A stretch of 64,000 nucleotides of DNA, from assembly GCA_024742405.1 (NCBI GenBank), contig JANSYP010000001.1:1-64000 (forward strand), in the 5' to 3' direction. The notes below the pieces were generated by a model. It saw nothing but the letters and a program-made list of their open reading frames with translations, was not told the origin of the DNA and made no database searches. Positions 34,382 through 42,583 of the stretch are shown one piece after another. The stretch is from Paracoccaceae bacterium (GTDB taxonomy: Bacteria; Pseudomonadota; Alphaproteobacteria; Rhodobacterales; Rhodobacteraceae). Within the stretch, counting starts at the first letter, position 1. Every line of letters starts with the position of its first letter. The translations under genes and the position numbers were made by a program.

Positions 34382-35788
34382 TCAGCCGGGCCAGATCTTG
34401 CCGGGGTTCATGATGTTCTGCGGATCAAGCGCCTGCTTGATCGCCGCCATCGTGTCGACGGCTGCGGCGCCCAGCTCGGGCTCCAGATAAGCCTGTTTGC
34501 CCTGGCCGATGCCGTGCTCTCCGGTGCAGGTGCCGCCCGCGTCGATGGCGAGTGCGCTCAGCCAGCCCGCATAGGCCACGGCCCGGTCGCGATCCCCGGG
34601 CCGGTCGGGGTCGATCAGCAGGCTGGCATGGAAATTCCCGTCGCCGACATGGCCCAGGATCGGCGCGATGAGACCCTGGCTTTCGGCTTCGGTCTGGGCG
34701 GCGACGACGACCTCGGCCAGTCGCGACACCGGCACGCAGACATCGGTGACGAAGATATCGAAGCCCGGGCGGAGGCCGCGCAGCGCCCAGTAGGCGTCGT
34801 GGCGCGCCTGCCAGAGCCGGCTGCGCGTCTCGGCATCCGCGCTCCAGTCAAAGCCCGCGCCGCCATTGCCGGAGGCCAGCGCGCCAACGGTTTCGGCCTG
34901 CTCGGCCACCGAAGCGGGCGAGCCGTGAAACTCCATCAGCAGCAGTGGCGCGACCGGTAGGTCCAGGTTCGAATGTGCGTTGACGGCCTGGACCGAGAGC
35001 GGATCGAGCAGTTCCATCCGGGCCACGGGCACGCCGCATTGCACGGTCTCGATCGCGGTGGTGCAGGCCGCGCCGATATCCGGAAAGGAACAGGACGCCG
35101 CCGATATCGCTTCGGGGATGCCGTGCAGCCGCAGCGTCAGTTCGGTGATCACGCCGAGGGTGCCTTCGCTGCCGACGATGAGCCGGGTCAGATCGTAGCC
35201 GGCGGAGGATTTGCGCGCCCGCCCGCCCGTCACCAGCATCTCGCCCGAAGGCAGCACGACCTTCAGCGACAACACTGCGTCGCGCATCGTGCCGTAGCGC
35301 ACCGCGTTGGTGCCCGAGGCGCGGGTCGCGGCCATCCCGCCCAGCGACGCGTCGGCGCCGGGATCGACCGGAAAGAAGAGGCCCGTGTCGCGCAGGTGGA
35401 TGTTGAGGGCGCTGCGCGTGACGCCGGGCTGGACGACGCAGTCGAGGTCCTCGGGATGCACTTCGAGCACCCGATCCATACGCGATAGGTCGATGGAGAT
35501 CCCGCCCAGCGGCGCGTTGACATGGCCCTCGAGCGAGGTGCCGGTGCCGAAGGGGATGATCGGCGCGCGGTGATCGGCACAGATGCGCACGATCTCCTGC
35601 ACCTCCTCGGCGCTCTCGGCGAAGGCGACGGCGTCGGGCAGCTCGGCCGGCAAAAAGGTGGTCGTGTGCGCGTGCTGTTCGCGCAAGGCCGTGCCGGTCG
35701 TACAGCGGGGGCCAAGCCGCTGTTGGAGAACGGCAATCGCGGTGGCGATGTCGGCGGAGACGGTCGGATCGTGGGCGGTCATGGTCAT
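34382..35788 (-). CDS. FAD-linked oxidase (GlcD / D-lactate dehydrogenase type)
   Basis: A 468-residue FAD_binding_4 enzyme oxidising a 2-hydroxyacid such as glycolate or D-lactate. The PCMH FAD fold shows APIIPFGTGTSLEGHVNAPL, GVTRSALNIHLRDTGLFFPV and RKSSAGYDLTRLIVGSEGTL. The C-terminal FAD-oxidase_C domain has MEFHGSPASVAEQAE, ILGHVGDGNFHASLLI and GGTCTGEHGIGQGKQAYLEP followed by PQNIMNPGKIWPG. The start at 35788 (MTMTAHDPTV) is chosen over more upstream ones. Convergent with the ABC permease. No GlcE/GlcF partners are adjacent, so a single-subunit enzyme is likely. Confidence 0.88.
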   Translation of the reverse strand: MTMTAHDPTVSADIATAIAVLQQRLGPRCTTGTALREQHAHTTTFLPAELPDAVAFAESAEEVQEIVRICADHRAPIIPFGTGTSLEGHVNAPLGGISIDLSRMDRVLEVHPEDLDCVVQPGVTRSALNIHLRDTGLFFPVDPGADASLGGMAATRASGTNAVRYGTMRDAVLSLKVVLPSGEMLVTGGRARKSSAGYDLTRLIVGSEGTLGVITELTLRLHGIPEAISAASCSFPDIGAACTTAIETVQCGVPVARMELLDPLSVQAVNAHSNLDLPVAPLLLMEFHGSPASVAEQAETVGALASGNGGAGFDWSADAETRSRLWQARHDAYWALRGLRPGFDIFVTDVCVPVSRLAEVVVAAQTEAESQGLIAPILGHVGDGNFHASLLIDPDRPGDRDRAVAYAGWLSALAIDAGGTCTGEHGIGQGKQAYLEPELGAAAVDTMAAIKQALDPQNIMNPGKIWPG

Positions 35789-35881
35789 GGTGTGAGCATA
35801 CACGGGTTGCGGGCCGGGCAAAGCGTAGGGTAGCGTCGCGCGGTTGGAGGCCACCAGTGATGCCTCCACGGGGGAGGAACC

Positions 35882-36172
35882 ATGGAAGAGTTTTCCAACC
35901 GGGCCGACCGCCGCAAGGCCGAGGCCGAAGGCGCGATGACCGAGCAGAAATTCCTAAAGCTTGCAGACCGGTTCATCGACCTTGCCAACCGCGAGAACAA
36001 GGATACGAAGGCCACCGATCTGCATATGGCGATGCTCTATGCTTCGGCGCGCTACAGTGCCCATGTCGGAAAGAATGTGCTGTCGGTGGAAGAGCATGAG
36101 CAGTTCGTCCAGGATATGCTCAAGGCCTATGCCGAGATGCTGCGCAACCACCTCGCGGATCCCAACCTCTAG
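35882..36172 (+). CDS. DUF3144 family protein
   Basis: A 96-residue small soluble protein. ATG 35882 follows GGGGGAGGAA, which supports this start over the internal MTEQK at 35936. The family core reads FLKLADRFIDLANRENKDTK, then TDLHMAMLYASARYSAHVGK, and the end is DMLKAYAEMLRNHLADPNL. The family is widespread in proteobacteria and of unknown function. Convergent with the DUF3306 gene, only 12 bases apart, and divergent from the FAD oxidase. No functional link to the formate locus is evident. Confidence 0.82.
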   Translation: MEEFSNRADRRKAEAEGAMTEQKFLKLADRFIDLANRENKDTKATDLHMAMLYASARYSAHVGKNVLSVEEHEQFVQDMLKAYAEMLRNHLADPNL

Positions 36173-36184
36173 GCCGATCCGCTA

Positions 36185-36874
36185 CTAGCTCTCGTCGGTG
36201 TCGCGGGCGAGGCGCGCGCGCAGAGAGCCGCGTGCCGAGCGCACCGGTCCCGGGCGAACTGGTGCAGCGGCCGGAGTGTCCGGTTCGGGTGCCTCCGCGA
36301 GCGGTTCCGATGCGGCGGGTTCTGCGGCGGCTACCGCCGCAGGCGTATCGGCCGGCGGAGCGGCTTCGGCGGTCTCGCGCGCGTAATCATCTGGCGGAGG
36401 CGATGTCTGCGACTCTGCCGTCTCGAGGGGGGCGGGTGCGTCGGAGGACACCTCCTCCACTGCGTCTTCGACTTGCTTGAGATAGCCGCGCCCGGCCTGC
36501 CAGGCCGAGGTAAAGGTCTCCATGATCAGGTCCTTGCGGCCGAAATCCTCGCCGTAGTCGACGAGCTCGTCGAGATTGGCGAAGACAGGGTTCGACCGCC
36601 AGACTTTTTGCAGTGCGGTCTTGCGCAGCAGGTCTGGCACGCCCTCGCGCAGGAAGACCGACATGTCGCTGTCCTTGTCGAGCGTCTCGAGATCGACTGC
36701 TTCGGCGGCCAAGCGGTTGGCCTCAAGCTCTGCGTCGCGGGCCTCAAGCTCTGCGTCGCGGGCCTCACGCTCTGCGTCACTGGGCGTGTCCTGAACCGGC
36801 GGCTCCGGGCTCTCTGCCTCAACTGCGCGCTTGCGTGCCGACCAGCGCGACAGGATCGAGCGCTCGTCGCTCAT
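36185..36874 (-). CDS. DUF3306 protein, formate dehydrogenase accessory
   Basis: A 229-residue acidic protein of the DUF3306 family, nearly always found in formate dehydrogenase loci with DUF3305. The N-terminus ILSRWSARKRAVEAE is the family signature, and the conserved core is FLREGVPDLLRKTALQKVWR, then NLDELVDYGEDFGRKDLIME. The N-terminal linker contains a 7-residue repeat ARDAELE from a 21-bp tandem repeat. The C-terminal third is Pro/Ala/Glu-rich and likely disordered. It overlaps DUF3305 by four bases. Function unknown; probably assembly or regulation of the dehydrogenase. Confidence 0.85.
   Translation of the reverse strand: MSDERSILSRWSARKRAVEAESPEPPVQDTPSDAEREARDAELEARDAELEANRLAAEAVDLETLDKDSDMSVFLREGVPDLLRKTALQKVWRSNPVFANLDELVDYGEDFGRKDLIMETFTSAWQAGRGYLKQVEDAVEEVSSDAPAPLETAESQTSPPPDDYARETAEAAPPADTPAAVAAAEPAASEPLAEAPEPDTPAAAPVRPGPVRSARGSLRARLARDTDES
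36721..36780 (-). repeat. 21-bp tandem repeat in the DUF3306 gene
   Basis: Unit CCTCAAGCTCTGCGTCGCGG plus G at 36721-36741 and 36742-36762, identical, with a diverged third unit from 36763. It encodes the heptad ARDAELE and is prone to copy-number change. Confidence 0.8.
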
Positions 36875-37410
36875 TGCTGCCTCAGGGGTTTGAACACCGG
36901 CATCTTGCCGAATTTCTGTTCCTCGACATCGAGCTTGTCGCGGCGGCGTTTCTTGAACGGCTCCTCGTTATGGTGCAGTTCGACGAAGGCCTGGATGAAG
37001 GCGGCCACCGGTTCCGGCATGGGCAGTTTTTCGATGATATCGTCGCCGGAATCGTGAAAATCCTGCGCCTCGTAGGACGAGGCCGTGAGCGCATGGGGCA
37101 GAAAGGGAAACGGGCTGTCGCGTTCGATGTTTTCCTGCAGGATGGCGTAAAGCTCCGGCTGGTCCAGCATCAGGTTCAGGCGCAGCGCTTCGGTGTCCTT
37201 GCGGTGCAGCGTGAGCAGCAGCGTTCCGGCATGGTAGCGCGTGACGCCGTCCGCCTCGCGCAGCACGGTCCAATTGGGGATGGTCGGATCGCTCACAAGA
37301 TACGCCGCGACGGGACGCCAGATCGCATCGGCCCACGGGTGAGACGATGGCCGCCGTTCGACGACGAGCCCCATCGTCAGGCTCACCTCGGTCTGTTCGA
37401 TGCCGGTCAT
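36871..37410 (-). CDS. DUF3305 protein, formate dehydrogenase accessory
   Basis: A 179-residue protein of the DUF3305 family. The signature VVERRPSSHPWADAIWRPVA is present, followed by TRYHAGTLLLTLHRKDTEAL, RLNLMLDQPELYAILQ and PFPFLPHALTASSYEAQDFH. The C-terminus FKKRRRDKLDVEEQKFGKM is basic. It precedes DUF3306 with a 4-base overlap, the standard order, and diverges from the large Fe-S protein across about 115 bases. Family members occur in loci for membrane formate dehydrogenase and are thought to help maturation; the mechanism is unknown. Confidence 0.85.
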   Translation of the reverse strand: MTGIEQTEVSLTMGLVVERRPSSHPWADAIWRPVAAYLVSDPTIPNWTVLREADGVTRYHAGTLLLTLHRKDTEALRLNLMLDQPELYAILQENIERDSPFPFLPHALTASSYEAQDFHDSGDDIIEKLPMPEPVAAFIQAFVELHHNEEPFKKRRRDKLDVEEQKFGKMPVFKPLRQQ

Positions 37411-37525
37411 GAAAGTCCTCCCGCAAATCTATTTATAGCCCCAGCGGGCCTGTGCAAGTTGCGGTTGTACTGCGGCGACAGGCACATTAGCTTTCCGCGG
37501 TGCAATTCCGCGGGAGGAGTGGTCA

Positions 37526-39565
37526 ATGGCCGACGCACAGACGAAATGTCTGATCTGCAACTGCGAAAAGACCATGACGCCCGATCTGACGGCCATCGAG
37601 GCGGGGCAGGAGGCGGGGTTCAGCCCGGTCCACACCCAGCTCTGCCGATCGCAGCTGAAATCCTACGAGCGCTATCTGGCGGGAGGCGACACGCTACTGG
37701 TCGGCTGTACCCAGGAGGCGCCGCTTTTCTCCGAGATCGCCGAAGAGGCCGGAGCCGGGGACCGGGTGCGGTTCGTCAACCTGCGCGAGACGGCCGGATG
37801 GTCGGACGAAGGCGCGGCCTCGGGGCCGAAGATGGCGGCCCTTCTGGCAGCTGCCCAGTACGCACCCCGGCCCGCGCCACTGCGCGAGATCACATCCGAC
37901 GGTCTGTGCCTGGTGATCGGAGCGGGTCAGCCTGCGCTGGAGGCGGCCGAGCTTCTGTCCGCGCGGCTGTCGGTGAGCCTGTTGCTGACCGGCGGGGTCG
38001 AGGATCTGCTGCCGCCGCGATCGGGCGAGATCGCGATCTATAGCGGTGCGGTCGCGGCGGCGACGGGCGCTTTCGGCAGTTTCGATCTGACCGTCGACGG
38101 GTTCGCGGCGGCCAGCCCGGCCTCGCGCGCGGGCCTGAGTTTCGAGCCGGCCAAGGACGGGGCCAAGACCTCCTGCGCGGTGATCCTCGATCTGACCGGG
38201 GGCACGCCGCTTTTTTCCGGGCACCGCCACCGCGACGGCTATCTGCGGGCCGATCCCGGTGATCCGGCCGCAGTGCTGCGCGCGGTGCTGGAGGCGGGCG
38301 AGCTCTCCGGGACCTTCGAAAAGCCGCTTTATGTCGATTATGTGGCCGAGACCTGCGCCCATTCGCGCTCCAACATCACCGGCTGCTCCAAGTGTCTCGA
38401 TGCCTGCCCGGCAGGCGCGATCGTGTCGCTGGGCGACGGGGTCGAGATCGACCCGCTGATCTGCGGCGGCTGCGGCTCCTGCGCCTCGGTCTGCCCCACG
38501 GGCTCGATCAGCTACCGCTATCCTGACCGGCCCGACATGATCGGGCGGGCGCAGGTGATGGCCGAGGCCTATGGCGCGGCGGGGGGCGATGCGCCGGTTC
38601 TGCTGCTGCATGACGGCACCGACGGGGCGGATCTGGTGGCGGCGATGGCGCGTTTCGGGCGCGGGCTGCCGGCCCGCGTGATCCCGCAGGAGATGCATGC
38701 GCCCACGACGCTCGGCCATGTCGAGATGGCGGGCATCCTCGCGTCGGGCTTTGTCGGGGTCGTGGCGCTCGTCAGCCCAAAGAACCGCGATGAACTGGCG
38801 CCGCTGGAGACTGAAGCGACGCTCGCCCGCGCGATCCTGGACGGGCTCGGCGCCGGGGCAGAGCGGCGGATCGAGGTCATCTGCGAGGCCGATCCCGATG
38901 TGGTCGAGGCCGCGCTCTGGGCGCTGGAGCCCGGCGCGCTGGAGGCCCGCGCCTTTTCCGCCGTGGGCGCCAAGCGCGACATTGCCCGCGTCGCCTTTGG
39001 CGCGCTGGCCCAGACCGTTCCCGATACGCCGATCCCGCTGCCGGACGCAGCGCCCTACGGACGCATCGATATCGACCCGGCGAAATGCACGCTCTGCATG
39101 GCGTGCGTGTCGGCCTGTCCGACGGGCGCGATGATGGACACGCCCGGCGAGCCCACGCTGCGTTTCACCGAAGCGGCCTGCGTGCAGTGCGGGCTCTGTA
39201 TCGGCACCTGTCCGGAGACGGCGCTGGGGCTGCACCCGCAACTGAACCTCGCGCCCTCGGCAATGGAGCCCGAGACGCTCTATCAGGAGGCGCCGTTCGA
39301 ATGCGTGTCCTGTGGAACGCCCTTTGCGACGCAATCGGCCATCGCGCGAATCAAGGAGCAGCTGGCGGGCAAGCACACCATGTTCGCCACGCCCGAACGC
39401 GCGCGCCTGATCGAGATGTGCGACGATTGCCGGATCAAGGAGCAGGCCGACAGCCCCGACGATCCGTTCGCCATGGGCGCGCGGGCCCGGACCCGGACGA
39501 CCGAGGATTACATCCGCGTCCGCGAAGGCACGCTCAGCCCCGACGATTTCATCATCGACGACTGA
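37526..39565 (+). CDS. Multi-cluster 4Fe-4S ferredoxin-like protein of the formate dehydrogenase locus
   Basis: A 679-residue iron-sulfur protein. Four Cys-rich segments are visible: CSKCLDACPAGAI and CGGCGSCASVCPTGSI near residues 290-330, then CTLCMACVSACPTGAMMD and CVQCGLCIGTCPETAL near 520-565. An N-terminal LICNCEKTM and a later FECVSCGTPF may add sites. The N-terminal half resembles a regulator-like domain found with such ferredoxins. ATG 37526 follows GGGAGGAG. It is on the opposite strand from the dehydrogenase operon but within its locus. It probably passes electrons to or helps assemble the enzyme; neither is proven. Confidence 0.85.
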   Translation: MADAQTKCLICNCEKTMTPDLTAIEAGQEAGFSPVHTQLCRSQLKSYERYLAGGDTLLVGCTQEAPLFSEIAEEAGAGDRVRFVNLRETAGWSDEGAASGPKMAALLAAAQYAPRPAPLREITSDGLCLVIGAGQPALEAAELLSARLSVSLLLTGGVEDLLPPRSGEIAIYSGAVAAATGAFGSFDLTVDGFAAASPASRAGLSFEPAKDGAKTSCAVILDLTGGTPLFSGHRHRDGYLRADPGDPAAVLRAVLEAGELSGTFEKPLYVDYVAETCAHSRSNITGCSKCLDACPAGAIVSLGDGVEIDPLICGGCGSCASVCPTGSISYRYPDRPDMIGRAQVMAEAYGAAGGDAPVLLLHDGTDGADLVAAMARFGRGLPARVIPQEMHAPTTLGHVEMAGILASGFVGVVALVSPKNRDELAPLETEATLARAILDGLGAGAERRIEVICEADPDVVEAALWALEPGALEARAFSAVGAKRDIARVAFGALAQTVPDTPIPLPDAAPYGRIDIDPAKCTLCMACVSACPTGAMMDTPGEPTLRFTEAACVQCGLCIGTCPETALGLHPQLNLAPSAMEPETLYQEAPFECVSCGTPFATQSAIARIKEQLAGKHTMFATPERARLIEMCDDCRIKEQADSPDDPFAMGARARTRTTEDYIRVREGTLSPDDFIIDD

Positions 39566-39594
39566 GGCTCGGCGGGGCCGCGAGCGCGTCTTCC

Positions 39595-39942
39595 CTAGTT
39601 CGGGTGGAGGCCCCAGCAGAGCTCCGTCGCGCGCTGGCTGAAGCCGGCGACTTGAGCCTCCGAGATCACGCCTTCGCTGGCCATCGTCTGGACATCGCCC
39701 AGCCGCTTGTCGAGGCAGGCCTGAAGCTCCGGGTTGAGGCTTTCCTCAGCGGGAAGTTGGGGCTGCTGGGCAATCGGCAGCTGCTCCGGGCCGCTTTCGA
39801 CCATAGCGGTGATTTCCTCGGACCATGTCGACCAGAAGGCCCAAGCCAGACCCACGGCGATCACCAGGGCGATCAGCCGGGCCCAGATCGTGTCGCCGAA
39901 GCCTCGCGGCGCCGTATCGCCGCCATGATGTGTACCTGCCAT
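39595..39942 (-). CDS. Single-span membrane protein, 115 residues
   Basis: An N-terminal soluble stretch (MAGTHHGGDTAPRGFGDTIW) precedes one membrane span (ARLIALVIAVGLAWAFWSTW). The remaining part is acidic, with two Cys residues (LNPELQACLDKRLGD, ATELCWGLHPN). It is the last gene of the minus-strand formate group, 18 bases after the DUF6352-type gene. I do not recognise a named family; relatives appear in the same loci in other Rhodobacteraceae. The topology suggests a periplasmic domain with a possible disulfide. Confidence 0.7.
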   Translation of the reverse strand: MAGTHHGGDTAPRGFGDTIWARLIALVIAVGLAWAFWSTWSEEITAMVESGPEQLPIAQQPQLPAEESLNPELQACLDKRLGDVQTMASEGVISEAQVAGFSQRATELCWGLHPN

Positions 39943-39960
39943 GTCGTGCTCCTTGCGTCC

Positions 39961-40992
39961 TCACCCCGTGCGCAGGGGTAAATTGGTCAATAGGTTCTGT
40001 GGTTTGAAACTGAACACGCTATTCGCGTCGATGGCGCAGCCCAGATAGACCGGCTTGCCGGCCATGCTGTCGATGGCGACGCCCGTGTCCTCGAACTCCA
40101 GCCGGTAGAGCGCGATGATGCGGTAAAGCTCGTCCTCGGGCAGCTCCTGCCCGGCATAGAGCGCGTTCAGGATGCGGGTGGATTCCGCGTCGCAGCCGAC
40201 ATGCCAGGACCAGGCCGTGTCCTTGATCGAGGCCATGGCCTGGATCCGGGTCTCGACCCGCAGGAAATGGGCGATCCAGCGCGACATCACGGTGGCGAGC
40301 CCGTCCGAGGCCGGCTGGGTGAAGCGGAAATCCACCGCCGTGTCGAACCGGTCCGAGCGGGCCCAGTATTCCTCGGCCGTCTCGGTCGTCAGCACGTCGA
40401 TCTGCGCCTCGCGCGGGCCGACGCCCGGCAGCTTGAACTGTCCCGGCGCAGCCACGCCGCGCTCGGCGGTCATCTCGACCATTTCCTGGTCGGCGAGCAT
40501 CACCTGATCCTCGCCCAGGGTCGCGACCTGGGGCCGGAACAGGATCTCAGCGGCGCGCAGGACCATCGGGTCGCGTTCCGCATCGAGGATATTGCGCAGA
40601 ATCAGATGTACCATCTGGTCGAGGAACACGGGCGGGATGGTGATCGCGCCCTTGCGGAACAGCCCGGCATAGGCGGCCTCGATGCTGCCTGCGGCCAGAA
40701 GATGGTCGCGAAAGCGTAGCAGGATGCGGTAGTTCCCGGCGGTGTCCTTGTCGGCGATGGCGTTCAGATCGGCATCGGTCACCTGCAGAGCGGGATCTTC
40801 CATCAGCCGTTCGAAAAGCGCCACCTCGGCGGGGCAGCTTTCCTCCATGGGATGGATCTCGGGGCGGGCATAGTAGGCGCGCAGCAGCTCGGGCGTGACG
40901 GTCAGCCAGCCGTCGGCATCGCGGGAGACGAGGTGAAAGCCGGAGGATTTCCAGAAGTCGCGCGCCTTCGGCGCGTCCAGCACGTCGTTCAT
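39961..40992 (-). CDS. DUF6352-like protein of the formate dehydrogenase locus
   Basis: A 343-residue soluble protein. Start ATG 40992 reads MNDVLDAPKARDFWKSSGFH and overlaps the DUF6505-type gene by four bases. Conserved-looking parts include GWLTVTPELLRAYYARPEIH, CPAEVALFERLMEDPAL, NYRILLRFRDHLLAAGSIEA and SWHVGCDAESTRILNALYAG. I assign it to DUF6352 from the neighbourhood and sequence style; the family has no known function. It always seems to accompany this type of membrane formate dehydrogenase, which suggests a maturation or quality-control role. Confidence 0.72.
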   Translation of the reverse strand: MNDVLDAPKARDFWKSSGFHLVSRDADGWLTVTPELLRAYYARPEIHPMEESCPAEVALFERLMEDPALQVTDADLNAIADKDTAGNYRILLRFRDHLLAAGSIEAAYAGLFRKGAITIPPVFLDQMVHLILRNILDAERDPMVLRAAEILFRPQVATLGEDQVMLADQEMVEMTAERGVAAPGQFKLPGVGPREAQIDVLTTETAEEYWARSDRFDTAVDFRFTQPASDGLATVMSRWIAHFLRVETRIQAMASIKDTAWSWHVGCDAESTRILNALYAGQELPEDELYRIIALYRLEFEDTGVAIDSMAGKPVYLGCAIDANSVFSFKPQNLLTNLPLRTG

Positions 40993-41474
40993 GTCTCGGC
41001 CTCCACGATCTGCCAGGCGCCGCCCTCGGCGCAGCTCGTCGGTTTGTCGATGGTGCGGAACGCCTCGCGCAGCTGTCCGGCATCGTCGATCTCGCGGCTG
41101 ACGGCGACGACCTTGCCAATGGGCAGACCGGCGCAGAGATCGGCGATATAGGCGACCTCTTCTTCCGCCGCGGGGCGTGCGGCGGCGCGGTCGGGGGCGC
41201 CGTAGTGGGCGACGAAATGATCGGCCAGCCGGTCGGTGATGCGGTCGCGGTCGGCGTCGGTGATGCCGGTGACCGAGGTGAAGGTGGAATGTCCGAAACT
41301 GTCGAGCGACAGGAAGCCGTTGGCAAAGGCCTGCCGGGTCTTGCCCGTGAGCGCCTCGGGGGCCAGGGCTGCAAAGGCGAACGCCCCGCTGACGGCCCAT
41401 TCGCCTTCGTCGGCGGCCAGTTCGAACACCTGCGCGTCGGAGGGATCGAAGCGGATCGTCGTGAGAAACTTCAT
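40989..41474 (-). CDS. DUF6505-like protein
   Basis: A 161-residue protein. The start MKFLTTIRFDPSDAQVFELA at 41474 overlaps the preceding ligase-like gene by four bases, and its stop overlaps the next start by four. The middle shows FANGFLSLDSFGHSTFTSVT and a His-rich stretch DHFVAHYGAPDR; the end is CAEGGAWQIVEAET. The family is known only from formate-dehydrogenase loci as far as I recall. The tight overlaps mean it is translated together with its neighbours. Function unknown. Confidence 0.7.
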   Translation of the reverse strand: MKFLTTIRFDPSDAQVFELAADEGEWAVSGAFAFAALAPEALTGKTRQAFANGFLSLDSFGHSTFTSVTGITDADRDRITDRLADHFVAHYGAPDRAAARPAAEEEVAYIADLCAGLPIGKVVAVSREIDDAGQLREAFRTIDKPTSCAEGGAWQIVEAET

Positions 41475-42178
41475 GCCGGCACGGCCGATGGCATCTGGTC
41501 GAGCGTCTTCAGCATGCCGCCGCCCTTGAGCAGCGCGTTGCCATGCTCGTCGAGGCCGGTCAGTTCGCCCGTGAGACCCCGGGCCAGCGGGGCGGCCGTG
41601 TCGCGCCGGCCCCACCATTGTTCGTGCACGGGGCGAAAGCCGTCATCCTCCCAGCGGTGGAGCCAGTTCACGAGATGCTTGGACAGGCTCTCGACCAGCG
41701 CGCCGGGATTCATGTCGCCGCAGCCTTCGTCCCAGAAGGTCGTGCGGTCCATCTCCTGACCCGGCTCGGGCCGGTTGCGGGGCGGCAGCAATGCCGCGTC
41801 GAGCGTGAGCACCATCCAGTCGGGCGTCGCCGCGCCGGCATCGTCGGGCAGGATAAGCTCTGCCTTGCCGACGAGCGCCCCGTTCAGGCGCAGACCGCCG
41901 GGCCAGCTGTAGGTGATGGCGACCTCGGGCGGGATGACGGCGCCCGCGGCATCGCCGAAGGCTACCGCGCCGAGATAGAGCATCTCGCCGCAGCGGTCGC
42001 GCGGCACCTCGGGCTCCAGCACCAAGGCGAGTGCCGCCTGTTCGCTGTCGGCGGCCCAGATCAGATCGCCCGCCCCGTAGCGGTGTGCGGCGGCACCGCG
42101 CAGCGCCGCGGCGGGCACCTCGGACGCGCTGTCGCGGCGATGGCCGCTGAGCAGGGGCGGAAAGATCGGGTCGGTCAT
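41471..42178 (-). CDS. Biotin/lipoate protein-ligase-like protein
   Basis: A 235-residue protein of the BPL_LplA_LipB_2 type. It shows GAGDLIWAADSEQAALALVL, GEMLYLGAVAFGDA, IPPEVAITYSWPGGLRLNGA (the strand-turn typical of the lipoate/biotin ligase fold, here with NGALVGKAEL holding the conserved Lys) and a tail LTGLDEHGNALLKGGGML as in the SH3-like C-terminal domain of BirA. It lies in the middle of the accessory genes with 4-base overlaps. A ligase fold in a formate dehydrogenase operon suggests modification or delivery of an acyl-type cofactor, but substrate binding is not demonstrated. Confidence 0.78.
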   Translation of the reverse strand: MTDPIFPPLLSGHRRDSASEVPAAALRGAAAHRYGAGDLIWAADSEQAALALVLEPEVPRDRCGEMLYLGAVAFGDAAGAVIPPEVAITYSWPGGLRLNGALVGKAELILPDDAGAATPDWMVLTLDAALLPPRNRPEPGQEMDRTTFWDEGCGDMNPGALVESLSKHLVNWLHRWEDDGFRPVHEQWWGRRDTAAPLARGLTGELTGLDEHGNALLKGGGMLKTLDQMPSAVPA

Positions 42179-42375
42179 CCGCCAGCGTCGCTCAGGTCGA
42201 TCTTGCCGGTCACTGTATGGTTCAGATCGGTGCCCTCGGCGGTCAGCGTGGTCGTGACCGTGAGCGTGTTTCCCGATACAGCCCCGCTGCGCACCAGTGC
42301 TTCGATCTCTTGCTGGCTGGTGACGCCGACCTGCTTGAGGAACTTGCGCATCGACATGTTGAAGCCTTCGGACAT
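42175..42375 (-). CDS. DUF6494-like small protein
   Basis: A 66-residue protein, MSEGFNMSMRKFLKQVGVTS then QQEIEALVRSGAV, followed by a beta-rich part (GNTLTVTTTLTAEGTDLNH, KIDLSDAGG). The first part resembles a short helical recognition segment. It overlaps the next gene by four bases. It is a conserved small member of this locus type (DUF6494, by my recollection) with unknown function. It could bind DNA or the large subunit. Confidence 0.72.
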   Translation of the reverse strand: MSEGFNMSMRKFLKQVGVTSQQEIEALVRSGAVSGNTLTVTTTLTAEGTDLNHTVTGKIDLSDAGG

Positions 42376-42420
42376 GGCTCTTTCCTTCTTGTCTGGATCG
42401 TTGTGGCCCTGATGGGGCGG

Positions 42421-42552
42421 TCAGTCGAGGCGGACGGAATTGTTCGGCGAGGTGAAGCGGTCCTCGGAAGCGATATTGAGTTCGCCAGTCACGTACCACG
42501 CGACAACAGACAAAAGGACCGCGGCCGCAATCCCCAAAAACACCGATTTCAT
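42421..42552 (-). CDS. 43-residue single-span membrane protein
   Basis: ATG at 42552 is preceded by AGGGAGAG on the minus strand. The protein reads MKSVFLGIAAAVLLSVVAWY then VTGELNIASEDRF and ends SVRLD, with stop at 42421-42423. One hydrophobic span is followed by a short, likely periplasmic tail. It sits between the WD40 cytochrome c gene (31 bases) and the DUF6494-type gene (45 bases) in the operon. The good ribosome site and position make it a real gene that length filters would miss. Function unknown. Confidence 0.65.
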   Translation of the reverse strand: MKSVFLGIAAAVLLSVVAWYVTGELNIASEDRFTSPNNSVRLD

Positions 42553-42583
42553 GTCTCTCCCTTCGGGTGCATAGGCACCCCTT

